Assembly (NCBI GenBank): GCA_904397835.1
Contig: CAJFOV010000032.1
Coordinates: 1-49,894, forward strand
Direction: 5' to 3'
DNA: 49,894 bases
Origin: Candidatus Aristotella avistercoris
Lineage (GTDB): Bacteria > Bacillota > Clostridia > Oscillospirales > Ruminococcaceae
Below are positions 8,095 to 16,041 of this stretch, in pieces. Within the stretch, counting starts at the first letter, position 1; each line of letters begins with the position of its first letter. The position numbers and the translations under genes were made by a program. The notes below the pieces were generated by a model. It was given only the letters and a program-made list of their open reading frames with translations, ran no database searches and was not told the DNA's origin.

Positions 8095-8847
8095 ATGGAA
8101 AACTTTTGTAGGTACTGTGGCCATCCCCTGGAGAACGGCCGTTGCCCCAACTGCGGCAGCGAGGCATCCTCTGGCCAACCCAAGGCTGCTACCGCACAGC
8201 CTCAAACTCCTCCCGCCCAGCCTCAAATGCCGCCCCCTGCTCAGCCGCAGGGGCTTGCCGCTGGCGGTGCCGAGGGAGGGCAAACCGGTGGATCCTCCTC
8301 CAATTTCATCGGGGAACTGCGGGGCCAACTGGCCAAACGGGACCTTTCCCGCCTGATCCCTGCAGGGGGCTTTGCGCTGTTGTCCCTGGCGGCGCTGCTG
8401 CGCATTCTCATGAACCTGGCGGAGGTCTACACCTTCTCCACCTTTGGCAGAGTGATCTCCTTCCTTGAGATCATCGCTGGTGGCGCCGTTGCATTTCGGT
8501 TTGTCAACTACTTAAAGAGGCCCACCCATCGTGGAATGGATCTGTTGGGCGCCTGCTGCTGTGGTTTGCTGGGGCTCATGGCGGCGCTCAACCTGTTGGG
8601 CCTGGTGATCAACGGCTATGCCGGCTACAGCTATCTGTTCCTGGCCCTGTTGGTGCTCATGACCGGCCTGACCCTGGAAGAACGGCGTGCCCCCAAACGC
8701 TGGCTCTATCTGGGGGCTGCCGTGGCGCTGGCGGTCCTCCCTGTGCTGGGGCTGGTGGACTTTTCCTTCTATTCCCTGCAGCAGCTGGTCTACTGTTATG
8801 CTGCCCTGTGCGGGGCCCTCTACTGCCTGGAGGATCCCCGAGCCTGA
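8095..8847 (+). CDS. Zinc-ribbon multi-pass membrane protein of unknown function
   Basis: This is a 250-residue protein. Its N-terminus is a zinc ribbon with C5, C8, C17 and C20 (CRYC...CPNC). A Pro/Gln/Ala-rich linker follows (about 24-65) with several PPAQPQ-like repeats. From about residue 85 to the end there are some six hydrophobic segments that probably span the membrane. The start is the ATG preceded by AAGGAG at 8081; the frame extends upstream but only as shadow. I recognise no enzymatic motif. Zinc-ribbon plus membrane proteins of this kind are common in Oscillospiraceae and are usually annotated as hypothetical. The gene appears monocistronic. Confidence 0.8.
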   Translation: MENFCRYCGHPLENGRCPNCGSEASSGQPKAATAQPQTPPAQPQMPPPAQPQGLAAGGAEGGQTGGSSSNFIGELRGQLAKRDLSRLIPAGGFALLSLAALLRILMNLAEVYTFSTFGRVISFLEIIAGGAVAFRFVNYLKRPTHRGMDLLGACCCGLLGLMAALNLLGLVINGYAGYSYLFLALLVLMTGLTLEERRAPKRWLYLGAAVALAVLPVLGLVDFSFYSLQQLVYCYAALCGALYCLEDPRA

Positions 8848-9026
8848 TGGATCGGGGGGCGGGCGATCTGTGGGGCGCGGGGCAACAGCCCTTCGCCCCG
8901 CCCGCTGAGTCCAAATGTCGCAGTTGAAACTTTGGAAAAACCGTGGGTGATAATCGATAAATTCCCAGAAAAATCGCCTGGCCTCTTGGGCAAACGTCTG
9001 AAAAAATCCCCCGGGGGCAAAACTCA
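8848..9026. other. Intergenic between zinc-ribbon gene and the pur promoter
   Basis: GC-rich inverted sequence near 8856-8905 could fold but has no T-tract. No gene was seen. Confidence 0.4.
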
Positions 9027-9055
9027 TTGCTTTTTATTGCATAAACCACTAAAAT
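9027..9055 (+). promoter_or_regulatory. Promoter of the purine operon
   Basis: TTGCTT and TAAAAT are separated by 17 bp; the -10 matches five of six consensus bases. The start point should lie near 9062, giving a leader of about 220 nt before purE. Confidence 0.65.
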
Positions 9056-9086
9056 GAAGGTGGTACTTTGGCGAAGGAGGGATTGT

Positions 9087-9182
9087 ATGAACCGCAGCCA
9101 GCTCCCACAGCGGGGGATTCAGCACCTGCATGCTGCACTGTCTGCACGGCCTCCCCATACCTTCTGCCACAGGACAAAATAG
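9087..9182 (+). CDS. Putative 31-residue leader peptide of the pur operon
   Basis: This short ORF starts at an ATG with a strong AAGGAGG seven bases upstream and ends at a TAG nine bases before the leader terminator begins. It encodes 31 residues (MNRSQLPQRG... ending HRTK), with four histidines and three glutamines. It resembles no known protein. Its position between the operon promoter and an intrinsic terminator is that of an attenuation leader peptide, with ribosome progress influencing the hairpin. The Shine-Dalgarno and the terminator are visible; a regulatory role is inference, and the ORF may be chance. Confidence 0.4.
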   Translation: MNRSQLPQRGIQHLHAALSARPPHTFCHRTK

Positions 9183-9190
9183 GTGTACAC

Positions 9191-9230
9191 AAAAAGGCTA
9201 GGTGCGCGCTGCGTCCGGGCCTTTTTTCCT
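9191..9230 (+). terminator. Leader terminator (possible attenuator) upstream of purE
   Basis: AAAAAGGC (9191-9198) pairs with GGCCTTTTT near 9219-9226, followed by further T residues. It lies inside the leader of the pur operon, 50-90 bp before purE, so it would end most transcripts unless anti-terminated. The classic purine riboswitch core and the ZTP riboswitch core were both looked for and not found. Confidence 0.65.
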
Positions 9231-9283
9231 TTTCATTTTTTGATTGTGGGGAACCATCATAGCAAAAAGGGAGGATTCTTGTG

Positions 9284-9787
9284 ATGAGTCAGAAAAAAGT
9301 AGCCATCGTCATGGGCAGCGACAGCGACCTGCCCACCGTACAGAAAGCCATTGCCACCCTCAAGGGCTTGGACATCCCCTGTGAGGCCCATGTGCTCTCT
9401 GCCCACCGCACGCCGGAGCAGGCCAGCGCCTTCTCCAGCAGCGCCAAGGAGCAGGGTTTTGGGGTCATCATTGCCGCCGCAGGCAAGGCGGCCCATCTGG
9501 CCGGGGTGCTGGCGGCCCACACCACCCTGCCGGTCATCGGCATTCCCATCAAGTCCTCCACTCTGGACGGATTGGATGCTCTGCTCTCCACCGTGCAGAT
9601 GCCCAAGGGCATCCCTGTGGCCACTGTGGCCATTGACGGGGCGGAGAACGCCGCCATTCTGGCGGCCCAGATGCTGGCCCTGTCCGACGAGACCCTGGCC
9701 CAAAAGCTCCAGGAGATGCGCCAGAACATGACCCAGGAGGTTCTGGAGAAGGACCGCAAGCTTCAGGAGACGGTCAACAACCTGTAG
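9284..9787 (+). CDS. purE: N5-carboxyaminoimidazole ribonucleotide mutase
   Basis: PurE carries out the carboxylation step of purine synthesis, giving CAIR, in the cytoplasm. This 167-residue protein shows MGSDSDLP near the N-terminus, the SAHRTP loop and the [12 protein letters not shown] segment. GGGAGG precedes both a GTG at 9281 and the ATG at 9284; the ATG has the better spacing. It is the first gene of the operon. No purK follows, although class I PurE normally works with PurK; purK may lie elsewhere, or this enzyme may use CO2 directly as class II PurE does. I cannot decide the class from the motifs. Confidence 0.95.
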   Translation: MSQKKVAIVMGSDSDLPTVQKAIATLKGLDIPCEAHVLSAHRTPEQASAFSSSAKEQGFGVIIAAAGKAAHLAGVLAAHTTLPVIGIPIKSSTLDGLDALLSTVQMPKGIPVATVAIDGAENAAILAAQMLALSDETLAQKLQEMRQNMTQEVLEKDRKLQETVNNL

Positions 9788-9827
9788 GAATCCAAGTTAC
9801 TATCCATAAGAAAGGAAAATCAAAAGC

Positions 9828-11255
9828 ATGATGGACAAGTTGCACGAAGAATGCGGCGTGTTTGGAATCTATGACAACGACGGGCTGGATGTGGTGGCCT
9901 CGGTCTACCACGGCCTGTACGCCCTGCAGCACCGCGGACAGGAGAGCTGCGGCATCGCCATCAACGACGATGGCATCATCACCGACTACAAGGACGTGGG
10001 CCTGGTCAACGAGGTCTTTACCCGGGATGTGCTAGAGCGCCTGCCTCGGGGCCAGATCGCCATTGGCCACTGCCGCTACGGCACCACCGGCTCCCAGAGC
10101 CGCACCAACGCCCAGCCCCTGGTGATCAAGCATGTGAAGGGCCCCATGTCCCTGGCCCACAACGGCAACCTCATCAACGCCTATCAGCTGCGGGAGGAGC
10201 TGGAGAACACCGGCGCCATCTTCCACACCACCAGCGACACAGAGGTCATCGCCTATGTCATCACCAAGGAGCGGCTGACCCAGCCCTCCATTGAGGATGC
10301 CATCTGCAAGGCCATGGACCGCCTGAAGGGAGCCTACTCCCTGGTGATCATGTCCCCCAAAAAGCTCATTGGCGTGCGGGATCCCCAGGGCTTCCGCCCC
10401 CTGTGTATCGGCAAGCTGGGGGAGAGCTATGTCCTGGCCTCCGAGAGCTGCGCCCTGGACAGCATCGGCGCCCACTTTTTGCGGGATGTGGAGCCTGGCG
10501 AAATTGTCATCATTGACAAGGACGGCCTGCGCAGCAACCGCACCCACTGCGGGGGCAAGAGCGCCTTCTGCGTCTTTGAATTCATCTACTTTGCACGGCC
10601 AGATTCGGTCATGGAGGGCAGCTGCGTACATACCGCCCGCCAGCGGGCTGGGGCCTTCTTGGCCCTGGAGCACCCGGTCCAGGCGGACGTGGTCATCGGC
10701 GTGCCCGACTCCGGTCTGGATGCGGCCCTGGGCTATGCCCGCCAGTCCGGCATCCCCTATGGGGTCGGCTTTATCAAGAACAAGTACATCGGCCGCACCT
10801 TCATCCAGCCCACCCAGAAGCAGCGGGAGAATGCGGTGCGCATCAAGCTCAACCCCATCAAATCCACGGTGGAGGGCAAGCGGGTCGTGCTGATTGACGA
10901 CTCCATCGTCCGCGGCACCACCAGCGCCCGGATTGTCAAACTCCTGCGGGAGGCCGGCGCCAAGGAGGTCCACATGCGGGTCTCCGCTCCGCCCTTTTTG
11001 AACCCCTGCTACTTTGGCACAGACATCGACTCCAGAGAGAACCTCATCGCCTGCCACCACACGGTCCCAGAGATCTCCAAGATCATCGGGGCGGATTCCC
11101 TGGGCTTTTTGAGCACAGACAGCGTGGTGAAACTGGCGGACAGCAGCCACTGCGGCTTCTGCACTGGATGCTTCACCGGGAACTATCCCATCGAGATCCC
11201 CCAGGCTCCCCAAAAGTCCAAGTTCGAGAGCAAGATCAGCGAGAACAAAAAATAG
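9828..11255 (+). CDS. purF: Amidophosphoribosyltransferase
   Basis: PurF makes 5-phosphoribosylamine from PRPP and glutamine, the first committed step of purine synthesis. This 475-residue protein begins MMDKLHEECGVFG, so a short propeptide of eight residues precedes the catalytic Cys9, exposed by self-cleavage in Bacillus-type enzymes. Four cysteines in the expected places (in AFCVFEF, in LIACHHT, and the first two of CGFCTGC) suggest the oxygen-sensitive 4Fe-4S cluster of that subclass. The PRPP site is VVLIDDSIVRGTTS. AAAGGA lies upstream; 40 bp separate it from purE. Feedback inhibition by AMP/GMP is known for the family. Confidence 0.97.
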   Translation: MMDKLHEECGVFGIYDNDGLDVVASVYHGLYALQHRGQESCGIAINDDGIITDYKDVGLVNEVFTRDVLERLPRGQIAIGHCRYGTTGSQSRTNAQPLVIKHVKGPMSLAHNGNLINAYQLREELENTGAIFHTTSDTEVIAYVITKERLTQPSIEDAICKAMDRLKGAYSLVIMSPKKLIGVRDPQGFRPLCIGKLGESYVLASESCALDSIGAHFLRDVEPGEIVIIDKDGLRSNRTHCGGKSAFCVFEFIYFARPDSVMEGSCVHTARQRAGAFLALEHPVQADVVIGVPDSGLDAALGYARQSGIPYGVGFIKNKYIGRTFIQPTQKQRENAVRIKLNPIKSTVEGKRVVLIDDSIVRGTTSARIVKLLREAGAKEVHMRVSAPPFLNPCYFGTDIDSRENLIACHHTVPEISKIIGADSLGFLSTDSVVKLADSSHCGFCTGCFTGNYPIEIPQAPQKSKFESKISENKK

Positions 11256-11451
11256 GCCCCTCGCCCAGGCCAGTTGGCCTGGGCCCGGCCGCCTCACAGT
11301 GGATGGAACGCGTTCCAGAGGGATCCCCCAGGGCCCCTCTGGAATGTTGTCCCTTCCTCTGGTATGATAGAAGAGGAACCGGACCGGCGTTGCCGGTCCA
11401 GACCGGTCCCCCGCCCCAAGGGCAACACCGGGACTGCACGGAGGATTGACC
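11256..11451 (+). promoter_or_regulatory. Structured purF-purM spacer with possible internal promoter
   Basis: The 196-bp gap is the longest in the operon. It holds two perfect hairpins: CCAGAGGG/CCCTCTGG and, further on, GGACCGG/CCGGTCC with a 5-nt loop. Between them lies an extended -10, TGGTATGAT (11360-11368), without a good -35. The hairpins may influence mRNA stability or processing, and the -10 may give a secondary start for purM onward. Confidence 0.35.
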
Positions 11452-12486
11452 ATGAAGAGTTTTAGCGAGAGTTATAAGGCCGCCGGCGTGGACATCACCG
11501 CCGGCTATGCCGCAGTGGAGCTGATGAAGTCCCACGTGGCCCGCACCATGACCCCCGGGGCCCTCTCCGGCCTGGGAGGCTTTGGCGGGCTGTTCCAGCT
11601 GGATCTTGCCGGTATGGAGCAGCCGGTGCTGGTCTCCGGCACCGACGGGGTCGGCACCAAGCTGAAGATCGCCTTTTTGATGGATAAGCACGACACCGTG
11701 GGCATCGACTGCGTGGCCATGTGTGTCAACGACGTCATCTGCTGCGGTGCAAAGCCCCTGTTCTTTTTGGACTATGTGGCCGTGGGCAAAAACGTGCCGG
11801 AGCGGGTGGCCGCCATTGTCTCAGGCGTTGCCGAGGGATGCGTGCAGGCGGGCTCCGCCCTCATCGGCGGGGAGACCGCCGAGATGCCCGGCTTCTACCC
11901 GGAGGACGAGTACGACCTGGCGGGCTTCTCCGTGGGCGTGGTGGACAAGCAAAAGATCTTGGACAACACCACCATGCAGGCGGGGGACGCCATCATCGCC
12001 CTGCCCTCCTCGGGCGTTCACTCCAACGGCTTCTCCCTGGTGCGCAAGGTCTTTGACATTGAGCACAAGGGCCTGGACCTGTATTCCAATGAGCTGGGCC
12101 AGACCCTGGGGGAGACCCTGCTGACCCCCACCAAGATCTATGTAAAGCCCATTTTGGCCCTGTTGGAGCAGGTATCCGTGCGGGCCATCTCCCACATCAC
12201 CGGCGGCGGATTCTATGAGAACATCCCCCGCTCCATCCCCCAGGCGTTCTGCGCCAAGATCGACCGCAAGGCCCTGAAGATCCTGCCCATCTTCGACCTG
12301 ATCCAAAAGGTGGGCAACATCCCAGAGCGGGATATGTTCAACACCTTCAACATGGGGGTGGGCATGAGCGTGGTGGTCCCCGCCCAACAGGCGGACGAGG
12401 CCCTGCGCATCCTCAAGGCCAACGGCCAGGAGGCCTACCTCATGGGCGAGATTGTCAAAGGGGAGGACGCGGTGGTCATATGCTAA
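11452..12486 (+). CDS. purM: Phosphoribosylformylglycinamidine cyclo-ligase (AIR synthetase)
   Basis: PurM closes the imidazole ring of FGAM with ATP to give AIR. It is 344 residues long, usual for the family. [13 protein letters not shown] and [11 protein letters not shown] are visible, as is [10 protein letters not shown] near the middle of the second half; these are ATP and substrate contacts of the PurM/PurL fold. GGAGG at 11440 sets the ATG at 11452; a TTG at 11446 is too close to that site. The last 7 bp overlap purN, so the two are probably translationally coupled. Confidence 0.97.
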   Translation: MKSFSESYKAAGVDITAGYAAVELMKSHVARTMTPGALSGLGGFGGLFQLDLAGMEQPVLVSGTDGVGTKLKIAFLMDKHDTVGIDCVAMCVNDVICCGAKPLFFLDYVAVGKNVPERVAAIVSGVAEGCVQAGSALIGGETAEMPGFYPEDEYDLAGFSVGVVDKQKILDNTTMQAGDAIIALPSSGVHSNGFSLVRKVFDIEHKGLDLYSNELGQTLGETLLTPTKIYVKPILALLEQVSVRAISHITGGGFYENIPRSIPQAFCAKIDRKALKILPIFDLIQKVGNIPERDMFNTFNMGVGMSVVVPAQQADEALRILKANGQEAYLMGEIVKGEDAVVIC

Positions 12487-13073
12487 GGATCGCGGTGTTT
12501 GTCTCCGGCGGCGGAACCAACCTGCAGGCCCTGTTGGACGCCAAGGACCGGGGAGAGATCCCCAACGGGGAATTTGCCCTGGTACTCTCCAGCCGGGAGG
12601 GAGTCTATGCCCTGGAGCGTGCAAAGGGGCACAACATCCCCACGGTGGTGCTCGCCCGCAAGAGCTTTCCAGATGCCCAGGCCTTTGACCAGGCCATTTT
12701 GGAGGTGCTTGCGGCCTATCAGATCGACGCCATTGTGCTGGCGGGCTTCCTGTCCATTTTGGGCCAGGCGGTCATCGCCCGGTATCCCCGGCGGATTTTA
12801 AACGTGCACCCCTCCCTGATCCCCTCCTTCTGCGGGGCGGGCTACTATGGGCTCAAGGTCCATCAGGCCGCCCTGGACTATGGGGTCAAGGTGACGGGGG
12901 CCACCGTCCACCTGGTCAACGAGATCCCCGACGGCGGGGAGATCGTCCTGCAAAAGGCGGTGGACGTGCTGCCAGGGGACACGCCAGAGACCCTGCAGCG
13001 CCGGGTCATGGAACAGGCGGAGTGGGTGCTGCTGCCAAAGGCAGTGGCCATGCTCTGCGACGGGGCGCTGTAG
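12480..13073 (+). CDS. purN: Phosphoribosylglycinamide formyltransferase
   Basis: PurN transfers a formyl group from 10-formyl-THF to GAR. This 197-residue protein has the phosphate-binding SGGGTN at the N-terminus, the catalytic Asn and His in [10 protein letters not shown], and the conserved Asp in IPDGGEIV. The ATG at 12480 overlaps the end of purM, with GGGGAGG upstream inside purM. One oddity is [14 protein letters not shown] after the active-site loop, a variant of the more usual GxxxHxxAL motif that is also seen in clostridial PurN. Confidence 0.95.
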   Translation: MLRIAVFVSGGGTNLQALLDAKDRGEIPNGEFALVLSSREGVYALERAKGHNIPTVVLARKSFPDAQAFDQAILEVLAAYQIDAIVLAGFLSILGQAVIARYPRRILNVHPSLIPSFCGAGYYGLKVHQAALDYGVKVTGATVHLVNEIPDGGEIVLQKAVDVLPGDTPETLQRRVMEQAEWVLLPKAVAMLCDGAL

Positions 13074-13155
13074 CGGACCCAAAGGGCCCTCCCATCGGAT
13101 GGATATGATTGTGTGTTACACCCATTGACCGGATTGTATAAGGAGGTACAGATCC

Positions 13156-14703
13156 ATGAAAAGAAGAGCCATTCTCAGTGTTTCGGACAAGACCGGCATT
13201 GTGGAGTTTGCAAAGGACCTGGTGGAATTGGGGTTTGAGATCCTCTCCACCGGCGGCACCGCCAAGGTGCTCCAGGAGGCGGGGGTTCCCGTCACCGGCG
13301 TCTCGGAGGTCACCGGCTTCCCCGAGTGCCTGGACGGCCGGGTCAAAACCCTGCATCCCATGATCCACGCTGGAATCCTGGCCATGCGCGGCAAGCCTGA
13401 GCACATGGAGCAGCTGGAGAAGCTGGGGGTCACCCCCATCGACGTGGTGGCCATCAACCTGTACCCCTTCAAACAGACCATCCTCAAGGAGGGGGTCACC
13501 CTGGAGGACGCCATTGAAAACATCGACATCGGCGGCCCCACCATGATCCGTGCTGCCGCCAAGAACTGGCAGGATGTGGCCGTGGTGGTGGATCCTGCCG
13601 ACTACGGCGCCGTGGTGGAGGAGCTCAAAGGGGGCCAGGTCTCCCGGGAGACCAAGTTCCGCCTGGCCTACAAGGTCTTTGAGCACACCAGCAGCTACGA
13701 CACCCTCATTGCCGCCTACCTGCGCAAACAGCTGGGCGGTCCCCTCTTCCCCCAGGAGCTCTCTCTGACCTATGAGAAGGTCCAAGAGATGCGCTATGGG
13801 GAGAACCCCCACCAGAAGGCCGCCTTCTACCGGGAGGTGGGCGCGCCCAGCAACTCCCTGGCCGCCGCAACCCAGCTCCACGGCAAGGAGCTGAGCTACA
13901 ACAACATCAACGACGCCAACGGCGCGTTGGACCTGCTCAAGGAGTTTGGCCCCGAGACCCCCTGCGCCATCGGCGTCAAACACGCCAACCCCTGCGGCGT
14001 GGGCCTGGGGGAGACCCTCCACGAGGCCTACATGCGGGCCTATGAGGCGGACCCGGTCTCCATCTTCGGCGGCATTGTGGCCCTGAACCGTCCGGTGGAC
14101 CTGGCCACCGCCCAGGAGATGGCCAAGATTTTTTTGGAGATCATCATCGCCCCCGCCTTTGAGCCCGACGCCCTGGAGCTGCTCTCCAAAAAGAAGAACA
14201 TCCGCCTGCTGCAGCTGCCCGACTGCGCCCAGCCCAATGAGAAGGGCCTGCTGGACATGAAGAGGGTTGTGGGCGGCCTGCTGGTCCAGGAGCTGGACAC
14301 CGAACTGCTCCACGAGGAGGAGCTGAAGGTGGTCACCGACCGCGCCCCCACCGAGGCGGAGCTCCAGCAGCTGAAACTGGCCTGGCGGGTGGTCAAGCAC
14401 ACCAAATCCAACGGCATTGTGCTCTTCAAAGACCACGCCACCACCGGGGTGGGCCCTGGCCAGACCAACCGCATCACCGCTTTGGAGCTGGCCATCAAGT
14501 ACGCCGGTGACAAGGCCGCCGGCTCCGTCATGGCAAGCGATGCCTTCTTCCCCTTTGACGACTGTGTGGAGGCCGCCCACAAGGCGGGGATCACCGCCAT
14601 CATCCAACCCGGCGGCTCCATCCGGGACGAGGATTCCATCAAAAAGTGCAACGAGTACGGCATCGCCATGGTTTTTACCGGCATGCGCCACTTCAAACAT
14701 TAA
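13156..14703 (+). CDS. purH: Bifunctional AICAR formyltransferase / IMP cyclohydrolase
   Basis: PurH carries out the last two steps to IMP. It is 515 residues long. The N-terminal cyclohydrolase domain (about 1-195) begins with [15 protein letters not shown] and contains STGGTAKVL and [10 protein letters not shown]. The C-terminal transformylase domain includes [24 protein letters not shown] and the late [10 protein letters not shown] and [10 protein letters not shown] motifs. AAGGAGG precedes the ATG. It lies 82 bp after purN and 23 bp before purD. Confidence 0.97.
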   Translation: MKRRAILSVSDKTGIVEFAKDLVELGFEILSTGGTAKVLQEAGVPVTGVSEVTGFPECLDGRVKTLHPMIHAGILAMRGKPEHMEQLEKLGVTPIDVVAINLYPFKQTILKEGVTLEDAIENIDIGGPTMIRAAAKNWQDVAVVVDPADYGAVVEELKGGQVSRETKFRLAYKVFEHTSSYDTLIAAYLRKQLGGPLFPQELSLTYEKVQEMRYGENPHQKAAFYREVGAPSNSLAAATQLHGKELSYNNINDANGALDLLKEFGPETPCAIGVKHANPCGVGLGETLHEAYMRAYEADPVSIFGGIVALNRPVDLATAQEMAKIFLEIIIAPAFEPDALELLSKKKNIRLLQLPDCAQPNEKGLLDMKRVVGGLLVQELDTELLHEEELKVVTDRAPTEAELQQLKLAWRVVKHTKSNGIVLFKDHATTGVGPGQTNRITALELAIKYAGDKAAGSVMASDAFFPFDDCVEAAHKAGITAIIQPGGSIRDEDSIKKCNEYGIAMVFTGMRHFKH

Positions 14704-14726
14704 CACGAGTTTAGGGAGATGAAACT

Positions 14727-16004
14727 ATGAAAGTCCTGGTAGTGGGCGGCGGCGGCCGTGAACACGCGATCATCAAAAAGCTCAAGGAAAATCCCCAGGT
14801 GACGGAGCTCTTCGCCCTGCCTGGCAACGGCGGCATCTCCTTTGATGCCACCTGTGTGCCCATTGCCGCCACGGATGTGGACGCCATGGTGGACTTTGCC
14901 GTCAAGGAGCAGGTGGACTTTGTGGTGGTGGCCCCGGATGACCCCCTGGCCATGGGGGCTGTGGATAAGCTGGCCGAACATGGCATCCCCGCCTTTGGCC
15001 CCACCGCCAAAGCTGCTATCATCGAGAGCAGCAAGGTCTTCTCCAAGCATCTGATGCAGAAGTACCACATCCCCACCGCCCAGTATGAGACCTTTGACGA
15101 CGCCCAGAAGGCCATGGACTACCTACAGGAGAAGAACCAGTATCCCATTGTCATCAAGGCGGACGGCCTGGCTCTGGGCAAGGGAGTCATCATCGCCCAG
15201 TCCTTCCACGAGGCACAGGACGCGGTCCACGCCATTATGGAGAACCACCTCTTTGGCAAGAGTGGCAACCAGATTGTCATTGAGGAGTTCCTCACCGGGC
15301 CTGAGGTCTCTGTGCTGGCCTTCACCGACGGCAAGACCATTGTGCCCATGGTCTCCTCCATGGACCACAAGCGGGCCATGGACGGGGATCGGGGCCTGAA
15401 CACCGGCGGCATGGGCACCATCGCCCCCAACCCCTACTACACCAGGGAGATTGCCGACCGGTGTATGAAGGAGATCTTTCTGCCCACCATCCAGGCCATG
15501 CAGGCGGAGGGCCGCCCCTTCAAGGGCTGCCTGTACTTTGGCCTGATGCTCACCCCCAAGGGCCCCATGGTCATTGAGTACAACTGCCGCTTTGGCGACC
15601 CGGAGGCCCAGGTGGTGCTCCCCCTGCTGGAGAGCGACCTGCTGACCATCATGCAGGCCGTTGTGGAGGAGAGACTGGACCAGGTGGAGGTGCGCTTCTC
15701 CCAGGGCGCCGCCTGCTGCGTGGTGTTGGCCTCCGGCGGCTATCCCCAGAAGTATGAGGTGGGCTTTGAGATCCACGGCCTGGACGAGCAGGGGAACCTG
15801 CCCAACGCCCAGGTGTTCCACGCCGGCACCAAGCGCACCGAGGACGGCAAGCTGGTCACCGCCGGCGGCCGGGTTCTGGGCGTCACCGCCGTGTCCGACA
15901 GCCTGCTCTGCGCCGTCAAGGAGGCCTACTCTGCGGCGGCCTCCATCAGCTTCCCCAACCTGCACATGCGGGCCGATATCGGCCGCAAGGGGCTGGATGC
16001 CTAG
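14727..16004 (+). CDS. purD: Phosphoribosylamine-glycine ligase (GAR synthetase)
   Basis: PurD joins phosphoribosylamine and glycine using ATP. This 425-residue ATP-grasp enzyme starts MKVLVVGGGGREHAI, has YPIVIKADGLALGKGV in the ATP-binding region, and the LNTGGMGTIAPNPYY, EYNCRFGDPEAQ and LASGGYPQKYE motifs in order. GGGAG lies upstream of the ATG. It sits between purH and purL with short spacers. Confidence 0.97.
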   Translation: MKVLVVGGGGREHAIIKKLKENPQVTELFALPGNGGISFDATCVPIAATDVDAMVDFAVKEQVDFVVVAPDDPLAMGAVDKLAEHGIPAFGPTAKAAIIESSKVFSKHLMQKYHIPTAQYETFDDAQKAMDYLQEKNQYPIVIKADGLALGKGVIIAQSFHEAQDAVHAIMENHLFGKSGNQIVIEEFLTGPEVSVLAFTDGKTIVPMVSSMDHKRAMDGDRGLNTGGMGTIAPNPYYTREIADRCMKEIFLPTIQAMQAEGRPFKGCLYFGLMLTPKGPMVIEYNCRFGDPEAQVVLPLLESDLLTIMQAVVEERLDQVEVRFSQGAACCVVLASGGYPQKYEVGFEIHGLDEQGNLPNAQVFHAGTKRTEDGKLVTAGGRVLGVTAVSDSLLCAVKEAYSAAASISFPNLHMRADIGRKGLDA

Positions 16005-16041
16005 CATCCCCGCCCCATCACACCTTTGAGGAGGGCTTTGC

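Noticed and set aside
9056-9283. Purine (guanine/adenine) or ZTP riboswitch before purE
   Set aside because: The conserved core bases of these classes could not be found in the leader. Only a terminator and a short ORF are supported.
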